Below, piece by piece: positions 32,585 through 39,781 of a stretch of DNA of 64,000 nucleotides. The stretch is taken from NCBI GenBank assembly GCA_902791475.1, contig CADAWC010000006.1, positions 1 through 64,000 of the forward strand, read 5' to 3'. The position numbers were made by a program, and so were the translations under genes. Each line of letters begins with the position of its first letter. Positions within the stretch are counted from its first letter, which is position 1. A model generated the notes under the pieces. That model was not told the origin of the DNA. It ran no database searches and worked only from the letters and a program-made list of their open reading frames with translations. Source of the stretch: Fibrobacter succinogenes (lineage in GTDB: Bacteria > Fibrobacterota > Fibrobacteria > Fibrobacterales > Fibrobacteraceae).

Positions 32585-32702
32585 ATTAGGCGTTAGGGGT
32601 TAGGTTATAGGATTTATAATCGCGACTCCGTCGCCCGTTTTATAGATGCACGAAGTGCATGAAATTAACCTAATACCTAAAACCTGTAACCTGAAACCTA
32701 TA
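32585..32702. repeat. Low-complexity inverted TTAGG/CCTAA repeat tract
   Basis: TTAGGCGTTAGGGGTTAGGTTATAGG at 32586-32611 faces CCTAATACCTAAAACCTGTAACCTGAAACCTATAG at 32669-32703, with a TGCACGAAGTGCA hairpin and a CGCGACTCCGTCGCG-like hairpin between. It fills the gap before hrpA. Confidence 0.6.
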
Positions 32703-32704
32703 GA

Positions 32705-35700
32705 ATGATTTTGTCTGATTTGAAGATTGAATATCCGGAGCTTCCCGTTGTTGAACATCGGGAGGAGTTTTTTGAGCTTTTAGAAAAACATCAAGTTATC
32801 ATCGTCAAGGCTGATACCGGTTCCGGCAAATCGACGCAATTACCGAAGTTTTTGTTGGAGTGGTTTTTAAGTCAGCAAAATAACGCTGTCATTCTGGAGG
32901 GGCAAGGCCCCGATAGAATCCAAAAAATAATGGATCCTATCGCCTCTCGGCTCCAGGATGACAAACGCTTGTGCTCAGAGCACGAAGTGCGACTCTTTAA
33001 GATTGGCGTGACAGAGCCTCGTCGTTTGGCGGCAATTTCCATTGCCGACCGCTTGCGCGAAGAACTCAAGGACGAAGAACTTGTCTCGACGAAAATTCGT
33101 TTCTGGGAACAAGGTACAAATGAAGCCCCCATCAAGGTGATGACGGACGGTATCTTGTTGCAGGAGTTCCGCAAGGACCGCTTGTTCCGGCAGTATAATG
33201 CCATCATGATTGACGAAGCGCATGAACGCTCGTTGAACATCGATATCTTGCTTGGCATTTTCAAGACGGTACTTTCTCGTCGTCCGGATTTCAAGTTGAT
33301 AGTTGCATCGGCAACGCTTGACGCAAAACTTTTTGAAGAATTTTATGACAACAGCTGTGTGATGGAGGCTGAAGGCCGCACGTACCCTGTGGATGTGGAG
33401 TATTATTTCGGCGGTTCGGCAGGCTCACCGACCTTCAGTTCCCTGAGCTTGTCGAAGGGAAATGAGTCGAAGGATTTCCGCGATATCAGTGGCAAGGGCG
33501 ATTCGGGGTTGATTGAAGAGGCTCGCGATGCAATTCTCGATTTGGAAACGCGACACCGCGACCACTTGCTTTGCTTTTTACCGACGGAACGCGACATTCA
33601 GGATTTGGCGGGCGAACTTGCGCACGAACTAGATGCTGCAACTTTTGACGTGCTCCCGCTTTACGGACGCATGAGTCCTGACGAGCAGCGACGCATTTTC
33701 AAGCACACGGGCAAGACGCGAGTGGTCTTGGCGACGAACATTGCCGAAACGTCTCTCACAATTCCGGGAATTGCTTACGTTGTCGATACGGGTATGGCCC
33801 GAATCTCGCGCTACAATGCGCAGGCGAGAATCCAGGGGCTTCCCGTCGAAGAAATTTCGAAGGCCAGCGCGCGGCAGCGCACTGGACGCGCGGGGCGCGT
33901 GAAGCCCGGCGTGTGCATTCGCCTTTACTCTCCCGAGAATTTTGAAAAGCGCGATGAATTCACGGAGCCGGAAATTCGCCGTAGCAATCTCGCAAACGTG
34001 GTGCTGCAACTCCGCAGTCTCGGGCTTGAACTCGAAAACTTCCCGTTCTTGCAGTCGCCACCGCATTCGGCATTCCGTGGCGCTTACAAGACGTTGTTTG
34101 AACTTGGCGCACTCACGGCAGACAATTCTAGCGGTCATGTGACCAAGCTTGGCTGCGATATGACGCGGCTCCCGATGGACGTCTCGCTTTCGGCGGTGCT
34201 TTTGCGCGCCCGTGATTTGGGCGTTTTGCAGCCTGCGCTTATCGTGTGCTCGGCTCTTAGCATTCAGGATCCGCGTGTGGTGCCGAACGATGAACCGGAA
34301 CGCACTCGCATCCGTCAGCTGCACCGCAAATTCTGCGGTCACAAGAGCGATTTCCTCGTTTATGTTTCAATGTGGAATGCGTTCTGCACGGATTGGGACG
34401 GAAAAACTTGGAACAAACTCCGCAAGTTCTGCGACAAGAACAGCATGCACTTTTTGCGCTTGCGTGAATGGGTGGATTTGTACGAACAGTTCAGCCGCAT
34501 TCTCGAAGTAAAGTTTGAAAATAAAGTTTGTCCGTTCGATTCGTTCCATCGCGACAATTTGCACATTGCGCTCCTCTCCGGATTCTTGGGCGGGATTGCG
34601 CACCGCGATATCGAAAATGGCTGTTACCGCTTGGTGAGCGGTCGCGAAACGCATGTGTTCCCGGGCAGCGATTTGTACGCCAAGAGCGTGGAATGGCTTT
34701 TCAGTGCCGAAGTGCGCGAAACGAGCCGCACGTTCCTCACGAAGGCTGCCGAAATCAAGCCGGAATGGATTTTGCAAGTGGCAGAACCGTTCTGCACTCG
34801 TCGCTGGTTTGAACCGACGTGGAATAAAGAACGTGGCTTTGTAGAAGCGGTCGAAGAAGTAAGCTTTAGAGGGCTTGTGATTAGCCGTGGCCATCGTATC
34901 GATTACGCCCGCGTGAATCCCGAAGACTGCGCCCAGATTTTCTGGCGCGAAGCGGTAGTGATGGGCGAGGTGGCAAGGCCTTTCGATTTCATGAAGCACA
35001 ACGAACGGGTCGTCGAAAATCTCCATGCGCTCGAAGCTCGTAAACGCCAGTTCGGGCTTGCTCCGAGTGAAGATGCGCTTGTGGAATACTATACGCGAAT
35101 TGCGGGGAACGTCAATTCCATCAAGACGCTCAAAAGCTACATCTATGAGCATACCGACCAGTTCTTGAAATTCGATGAAAAGTATTGGTTGGATCAGTTG
35201 GATGGCGGCACGAGTGGAACCTCTTGGACAAGTGATGAAAAAGGAGTCAATCGCATTGTCATTCCGGGCTCTGTCCCGGAATCGCCTTCTCGTTGGAATA
35301 AGAAAAACCTAACACCTAAAACCTATGACCTAAAACCTGTTAATGGCGGTTCCATCGAGCATTTCCGCATTGGCGAGCGCGTTGTCACAGGCGAAATGGT
35401 CTTTGACGCCACTCGCGATTGCGATGGCATTACGCTCTCGTTGCCTTATGACTTGCTGACTGAAATTTCTCCGGCAAAATTTGCGATGAGCATCCAGCAG
35501 TGGCGCGAATGGATGATTGAATCCGTGATTCGCGAAATGCCTAAGAGCGTTAAGAAATTGCTCGAAGCCAAGCGCACGGCGATTGATGACGAATTTTTTG
35601 CGGCACTTGACAACTTCCCGCATAAAGCTCCGCTTCTGTTGCTTTACGAAGTCCTTTCGAATACAAAGGAAATCCGCTCGGGTGCAAACGGCGCTAGCAT

Positions 35701-36811
35701 CGACGTTCCGACGGTGAATCCGGACAAAGAAAATCATTTGCGTTTGCATTTGGTCGTTTCAAAGCCTGGTTTCCCGGAACCTTATAAACTCGAAATTTCT
35801 CCGGAATGGGGCTCTTACCGCATGTTCTTGGCGGTCCGTCCGGCGTTGGTGACGTTTGGCATCGATTTTCCGCTTGAAGGGATGCGCTTTGGCTGGCGTC
35901 TTGGGCAATCGGCGTTGATGGTGTCGGATGAATCCCGTTTTTGGCAAGCTTTCCGCAAGCGTGTTGAGGGCGCGCATCTTGAATCCGCTGCGCATCCCGA
36001 AACTGCGGCGCATCCCGCATCGCAAAAAACATCACTCTCCGAAGAGAAAAAACAGCTCATTGCCGACCGGTTGAACTTGCTTGAAATGGGCGGTGTCTTT
36101 GCTGATAACTTTGAAACGGCTCTCAAGATTTGGGTGGCAAAATCGCTTGCTGCTGATGGCCTTGATGCAACCCGCTGTGTGCGCTTTACAGGGCTTGAAT
36201 TTTCGCGTGGCAAAAAGATTCGCGACTTCAAGAGCCTTGCTGCCAATACCCGTAGCGAAGATGAAGAAATCCGCCTCTCGCTCGTGCGTGCTACATACGA
36301 ATCGGGCCTTATCGGTGCTGAAGCTTTTGTAAAGAACTGGAATTTGCTTAAAGATTTTAGCGTGGAAATGCGAGGTGGGTGCGGCAAACTGACCTTAAAA
36401 AATAAAACCATAATAGCGATCCATACGGCGTACCAAAAAGAACTTACTTTGTTTGAACGCCTGCGTGTTCTTGCAGAACTTTTCAACATAGAACTCCCAT
36501 TTGGCGCATCTCGCGAATTCGTGTCCCGCGAAAACACGGAACTTTCGGCGGGTACCCTCCGCGAGTATTTCCGCCCGTATCTCAAGGCTCGTTACCTCAA
36601 GGACCACGAACTGAAAAATGCTCGTGAACTCCTTGGAAAAATCGACCGTACGCCAACGGATGACCCTGAATTTGCGGAACTTTACTTGCAGGCGAAGGCT
36701 CTGCTCGAAGATTTCGAAATTCTCAAGTACAAGCGCAAGGGGGGTGATGCCGAAGATATCGTTGAAGAAGACGCTTTAGCAAGGCTGAAAGGTCGTTTTG
36801 GAAGGCTTTAA
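32705..36811 (+). CDS. hrpA: ATP-dependent RNA helicase HrpA
   Basis: A 1368-residue DEAH-box helicase of the HrpA group, which acts on mRNA or stalled ribosomes. Motif I TGSGKSTQLPKF (about 38-49), motif Ia VTEPRRLAA, motif II IDEAHERS (about 169-176), motif III VASATLDAKLF, motif V VLATNIAETSLTIPGI and motif VI QRTGRAGRVKPG are all present, followed by the HA2/OB-type region and the long DUF3418 C-terminal domain. At three places (about residues 62-86, 237-252 and 852-880) the reading frame contains dispersed palindromic repeats that are intergenic elsewhere in the window. The insertions keep frame, and all helicase motifs are intact, so the protein is probably functional. Confidence 0.93.
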   Translation: MILSDLKIEYPELPVVEHREEFFELLEKHQVIIVKADTGSGKSTQLPKFLLEWFLSQQNNAVILEGQGPDRIQKIMDPIASRLQDDKRLCSEHEVRLFKIGVTEPRRLAAISIADRLREELKDEELVSTKIRFWEQGTNEAPIKVMTDGILLQEFRKDRLFRQYNAIMIDEAHERSLNIDILLGIFKTVLSRRPDFKLIVASATLDAKLFEEFYDNSCVMEAEGRTYPVDVEYYFGGSAGSPTFSSLSLSKGNESKDFRDISGKGDSGLIEEARDAILDLETRHRDHLLCFLPTERDIQDLAGELAHELDAATFDVLPLYGRMSPDEQRRIFKHTGKTRVVLATNIAETSLTIPGIAYVVDTGMARISRYNAQARIQGLPVEEISKASARQRTGRAGRVKPGVCIRLYSPENFEKRDEFTEPEIRRSNLANVVLQLRSLGLELENFPFLQSPPHSAFRGAYKTLFELGALTADNSSGHVTKLGCDMTRLPMDVSLSAVLLRARDLGVLQPALIVCSALSIQDPRVVPNDEPERTRIRQLHRKFCGHKSDFLVYVSMWNAFCTDWDGKTWNKLRKFCDKNSMHFLRLREWVDLYEQFSRILEVKFENKVCPFDSFHRDNLHIALLSGFLGGIAHRDIENGCYRLVSGRETHVFPGSDLYAKSVEWLFSAEVRETSRTFLTKAAEIKPEWILQVAEPFCTRRWFEPTWNKERGFVEAVEEVSFRGLVISRGHRIDYARVNPEDCAQIFWREAVVMGEVARPFDFMKHNERVVENLHALEARKRQFGLAPSEDALVEYYTRIAGNVNSIKTLKSYIYEHTDQFLKFDEKYWLDQLDGGTSGTSWTSDEKGVNRIVIPGSVPESPSRWNKKNLTPKTYDLKPVNGGSIEHFRIGERVVTGEMVFDATRDCDGITLSLPYDLLTEISPAKFAMSIQQWREWMIESVIREMPKSVKKLLEAKRTAIDDEFFAALDNFPHKAPLLLLYEVLSNTKEIRSGANGASIDVPTVNPDKENHLRLHLVVSKPGFPEPYKLEISPEWGSYRMFLAVRPALVTFGIDFPLEGMRFGWRLGQSALMVSDESRFWQAFRKRVEGAHLESAAHPETAAHPASQKTSLSEEKKQLIADRLNLLEMGGVFADNFETALKIWVAKSLAADGLDATRCVRFTGLEFSRGKKIRDFKSLAANTRSEDEEIRLSLVRATYESGLIGAEAFVKNWNLLKDFSVEMRGGCGKLTLKNKTIIAIHTAYQKELTLFERLRVLAELFNIELPFGASREFVSRENTELSAGTLREYFRPYLKARYLKDHELKNARELLGKIDRTPTDDPEFAELYLQAKALLEDFEILKYKRKGGDAEDIVEEDALARLKGRFGRL
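32888..32962. repeat. 75-bp palindromic repeat inside hrpA (residues 62-86)
   Basis: GTCATTCTGGAG (32888-32899) and CTCCAGGATGAC (32951-32962) are near-perfect inverted ends; the centre has GATAGAATCC / GGATCCTATC. The length is exactly 25 codons and no stop is introduced. It encodes VILEGQGPDRIQKIMDPIAS then RLQDD, inserted between helicase motifs I and Ia. Confidence 0.8.
33415..33459. repeat. TTCGRCARGCTCA palindrome inside hrpA
   Basis: TTCGGCAGGCTCA (33415-33427) faces TGAGCTTGTCGAA (33444-33456). Read in the hrpA frame it codes for GGSAGSPTFSSLSLSKG, unlike typical helicase sequence. Confidence 0.75.
35258..35341. repeat. Composite repeat inside hrpA (residues about 852-879)
   Basis: GTCATTCCGGGCTCTGTCCCGGAATCGCCTTCTCG (35258-35292) is a full copy of the GTCATTCCCGG type repeat. 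It is followed by ACCTAACACCTAAAACCTATGACCTAAAACCTGTT (35308-35342), a copy of the low-complexity type found just upstream of the gene. Together they encode VIPGSVPESPSRWNKKNLTP and KTYDLKPV. Confidence 0.8.
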
Positions 36812-36848
36812 GTACTCTCTCGGCTTCGAATTTGCTAAATTTGTCGCG

Positions 36849-37652
36849 ATGAAATCTCTTATTCGCATATTGCTTGTCTTCAGTTTGGCGATGATGGCCG
36901 GCTGTAAGACAAAAGACCCTGTTGTTGTTACTGTGGGCGATTCCAAGTTGCACCAGTCGGAGCTATACACGTACGCTCCTGATTGGGATTCCTGGGGCGA
37001 CCGTGAGCGCATTCTTTTTTTGCAGCATTGGATTGATGAAGAACTCGTCTACCAACAGGCGGTCAAAGCGGGCGCGTTGAATGATTCTGCGCTTATCCGC
37101 ATGATTGAACGCACAAAGCGCAAAATTGTCGCTGACTATTTCATGCAGACGTTCCTCGATACGATGATTGTAAGCGATGTCGAAAAAATTGATTTTTACC
37201 ATAAGAATCAGAACCTGTACTTGAACGGGAAAACTTCGGTTTCTGGCGCAATCCTCACGTTTGCCGACTGGAAATCTGCCGTGCTGTATTACAAGGAATT
37301 CAAGAATACCAAGTTTGAATCGATTCCGCCTAACCATCGCTTGGTAAAGCGCATGAGGGAATTTGATGGTGTCGATATGACTCCGGATCCGTGCATGATT
37401 CCGTCTATTCGCCGTGCTGTGGTGGGCCGCATTACTCCGATGAAGGTTTGCGATGGCGCCGCTAAGATTGCCGTGGTGACAAACCGCCTGGACTCTGCTG
37501 ACGCCCGTCCGCTTGACGAAGTGATTGAAGATGTCTCTATGCAGGCTTGGATGGAACACCAGAATACTGTTTTAAAGCGTCTCAAGGACGAATGGAAAAC
37601 GGGAATTCCCATAATTACGAAGATGAACGTATTTAGTGAAAAGGAAAAATAA
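36849..37652 (+). CDS. Parvulin-family-like lipoprotein
   Basis: A 267-residue predicted lipoprotein. Signal MKSLIRILLVFSLAMMAGC ends in a lipobox (Cys19). The mature part has the organisation of a SurA/PrsA-like chaperone N-lobe (VVTVGDSKLHQSELYTYA, then HWIDEELVYQQAVKAG), but the rotamase core is poorly conserved. Overlaps the next gene by 1 nt (TAATG), so it is coupled to the SurA-like gene. It is probably a periplasmic folding factor for outer-membrane proteins. Start at 36849 gives the only signal peptide; an upstream ATG at 36798 overlaps hrpA. Confidence 0.65.
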   Translation: MKSLIRILLVFSLAMMAGCKTKDPVVVTVGDSKLHQSELYTYAPDWDSWGDRERILFLQHWIDEELVYQQAVKAGALNDSALIRMIERTKRKIVADYFMQTFLDTMIVSDVEKIDFYHKNQNLYLNGKTSVSGAILTFADWKSAVLYYKEFKNTKFESIPPNHRLVKRMREFDGVDMTPDPCMIPSIRRAVVGRITPMKVCDGAAKIAVVTNRLDSADARPLDEVIEDVSMQAWMEHQNTVLKRLKDEWKTGIPIITKMNVFSEKEK

Positions 37653-38935
37653 TGATCAGTAATCGAATTGCCTCTTTAGTTTTTGCCCTCTCAGTCGGTT
37701 GCTTTGCTGAGCCCGTGTTGATGGAGGGTATTGCTGCCGTTGTTGATGGCAAGCCGATTATGCGTTCGGAATTCATGAACAACCTTTACAGGTTCCAGGA
37801 AACTCCCGAAGCTGCGAACATGACCGAACAGCAACAGAAAGATGCTGTGTTGAATCGCATGATTGAAGAAAAGGTTTTGTTAAGCCGCATCGATCGCGAC
37901 TCAATTGTGATTACGGAAAACGAAGTAGACCAGCGTGTGACTTCTCATCTTCAGTCTATTGCTGCAAGCCAGAAAATCGATATGGCAACGCTCGAAAAGG
38001 CTGTGCGTGCCCAGCTCGGTCTTTCGATGATCCAGTACCGCGAACAGCTCGGTAAGCAGATTCGCAGTCACATGGAAATTTCCCGTGTGCGTCAGCTCCA
38101 CGTGGGCACGATCCACCCGACCAAGAAAGAAGTGGATGCGTTCTACAAGGATTACAAGGATTCTCTCCCGCGTCAGTTCAACTGCGTTTTGTTGAGCCAT
38201 ATCCAGATTCCGGTCAAGCCCGATTCCATGATTGTGGATTCTGTGAAGCATGTTGCTGAATCTTTGATTGATAGCCTCAACCTCGGTATCAAATTTGAAC
38301 TTTTGGCTCAGCGCCATTCGCAGGACAGCTCTGCTGCAAAGGGTGGCGATCTCGGTTACTTTAAGCGTGGTCTCTTGGACCCTGCTTTCGAAAAGGCTAT
38401 TGAACATTTGAAGAACGGTCACTATGCCTCGACTCCGGTCAAGACGGACTTAGGTTGGCACATTGCTCGCGTGCTTGGCCGTAAGGAAGATGGTGTTCGC
38501 TCCGCACAAATTCTCTTGCGCACGATTCCGACCGCAAAGGATTCTGCTGCTGTGGTGGCTCTCGCCGATTCCCTCCGCAAGAATATTAAGACGAAGGATG
38601 AATTTGCCAAGGCCGCAAAGAAGTACAGTGAAGACAAGTCCAGCAACTTCCAGGGCGGTTTGCTCGGCTGGTTCCAGCGTAACGAAATGGAACCCGCTTA
38701 TGTGGATCCGGTGGCAAACTTGAACGTCGGTGAAATTTCTGAACCGGTTGTGATTGATGGCGCTTACCACTTGTTCCGTCTCGATGATTCTCGCCAGGTG
38801 CGCGAACTTACGCTCGAAGAAGATTACGGCAAGATTGAACTCATGGCCGCAACGCATTTGGAAAATGAAAAGCTCCAGAAGCTTATCCAGAAGTGGCGCA
38901 AGGAAGTTCTCGTCGAAATCAGAATGACAGAATAA
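37652..38935 (+). CDS. SurA-like peptidyl-prolyl isomerase
   Basis: A periplasmic chaperone of 427 residues for outer-membrane protein folding. After a short signal peptide (cleavage near CFA-EP) is a SurA_N helical region (VVDGKPIMRSEFMNNLYRFQ, VLNRMIEEKVLLSRI). Two parvulin-type modules follow, at about residues 175-270 (FNCVLLSHIQIP, GDLGYFKRGLLDPAFEKA) and 280-375 (VRSAQILLRTIP, GGLLGWFQRNEMEPAY). The start overlaps the preceding stop by 1 nt. It is cotranscribed with the lipoprotein upstream and, 1 nt later, ftsE. Confidence 0.88.
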   Translation: MISNRIASLVFALSVGCFAEPVLMEGIAAVVDGKPIMRSEFMNNLYRFQETPEAANMTEQQQKDAVLNRMIEEKVLLSRIDRDSIVITENEVDQRVTSHLQSIAASQKIDMATLEKAVRAQLGLSMIQYREQLGKQIRSHMEISRVRQLHVGTIHPTKKEVDAFYKDYKDSLPRQFNCVLLSHIQIPVKPDSMIVDSVKHVAESLIDSLNLGIKFELLAQRHSQDSSAAKGGDLGYFKRGLLDPAFEKAIEHLKNGHYASTPVKTDLGWHIARVLGRKEDGVRSAQILLRTIPTAKDSAAVVALADSLRKNIKTKDEFAKAAKKYSEDKSSNFQGGLLGWFQRNEMEPAYVDPVANLNVGEISEPVVIDGAYHLFRLDDSRQVRELTLEEDYGKIELMAATHLENEKLQKLIQKWRKEVLVEIRMTE

Positions 38936-38936
38936 T

Positions 38937-39626
38937 ATGATCCATTTTACTCACGTCACGAAATCTTACGAAGCCAACTGGAAGGCGTTGAACAACGTCA
39001 CTTTCCGTATTAACAAGGGCGAGTTTGTTTTCTTGACGGGGCATTCCGGCGCCGGAAAATCGACGGTGCTGAAACTCATCTACATGGACGAACGTCCGGA
39101 CGAACAGCGTGGTGGCCAGGTGATGGTCAAGTTCTCGGACAACATCTTGTACGATAGCAAGAACACTCCGGACGAAAAAATCCAGGCGCTCCGCCGCAAG
39201 ATGGGAATTATTTTCCAGGACTTTAAGCTGTTGCCGGACCGCAATGTTTTCGAGAATGTGGCGCTGGCGCTCCGCATTGTGGGGACTCCGAGCAACAAGA
39301 TTAACGCGGCTGTTTTTGACGCGCTTGCGCTCGTGGGCATTAGCCAAAAGCGCTTTGCAATGCCTTACACGCTCTCGGGCGGTGAACAGCAGCGCGTGGC
39401 GATTGCCCGCGCGATGGTGCATAATCCGTACTTGCTCTTGGCGGACGAACCGACTGGTAACTTGGACCCGAAAAACGCTGAAGAAGTGTTCTGCATTTTC
39501 AAGGAAATCAACGCCCGCGGAACAACCATCCTCATGGCAACGCATAATCCGGACTTTTATCTGAACAGCCCCTTCCGCCGCCTGGAACTCAGCCACGGCG
39601 AATTACTTAACAGAGATATTCTGTAA
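38937..39626 (+). CDS. ftsE: Cell-division ABC ATPase FtsE
   Basis: A 229-residue ABC ATPase that pairs with FtsX to regulate septal cell-wall hydrolases. [20 protein letters not shown] is the FtsE start; Walker [17 protein letters not shown], signature [15 protein letters not shown] and Walker [14 protein letters not shown] are clear. It starts 1 nt after surA. No ftsX follows; the next genes are repeats and a minus-strand gene, so FtsX would be elsewhere. LolD-type ATPases look similar; the N-terminal pattern favours FtsE. Confidence 0.85.
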   Translation: MIHFTHVTKSYEANWKALNNVTFRINKGEFVFLTGHSGAGKSTVLKLIYMDERPDEQRGGQVMVKFSDNILYDSKNTPDEKIQALRRKMGIIFQDFKLLPDRNVFENVALALRIVGTPSNKINAAVFDALALVGISQKRFAMPYTLSGGEQQRVAIARAMVHNPYLLLADEPTGNLDPKNAEEVFCIFKEINARGTTILMATHNPDFYLNSPFRRLELSHGELLNRDIL

Positions 39627-39668
39627 ATACTGAAACGCGGCGAAATGCCGCGAATCTTGCTTAACACA

Positions 39669-39765
39669 TTGTCATTCCCGTTGCGTTGTCATTCCCGATT
39701 TAATCGGGAATCTCCTTCTCGTCTTATAAAAAGGAGATGCCCGCTCGAAGGCGGGCATGACATTG
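39669..39765. repeat. Large GTCATTCCCG...GGCATGAC palindromic repeat
   Basis: GTCATTCCCG appears twice, the second leading to the GATTTAATC hairpin and GGGAATCTCCTTCTCG, then AAGGAGATGCCCGC-TCGAAG-GCGGGCATGAC. The ends GTCAT/ATGAC and inner ATCTCCTT/AAGGAGAT are complementary. It separates ftsE from the convergent topoisomerase gene and should block transcription both ways. Confidence 0.75.
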
Positions 39766-39781
39766 AAGCGGAGCGTCCTTT

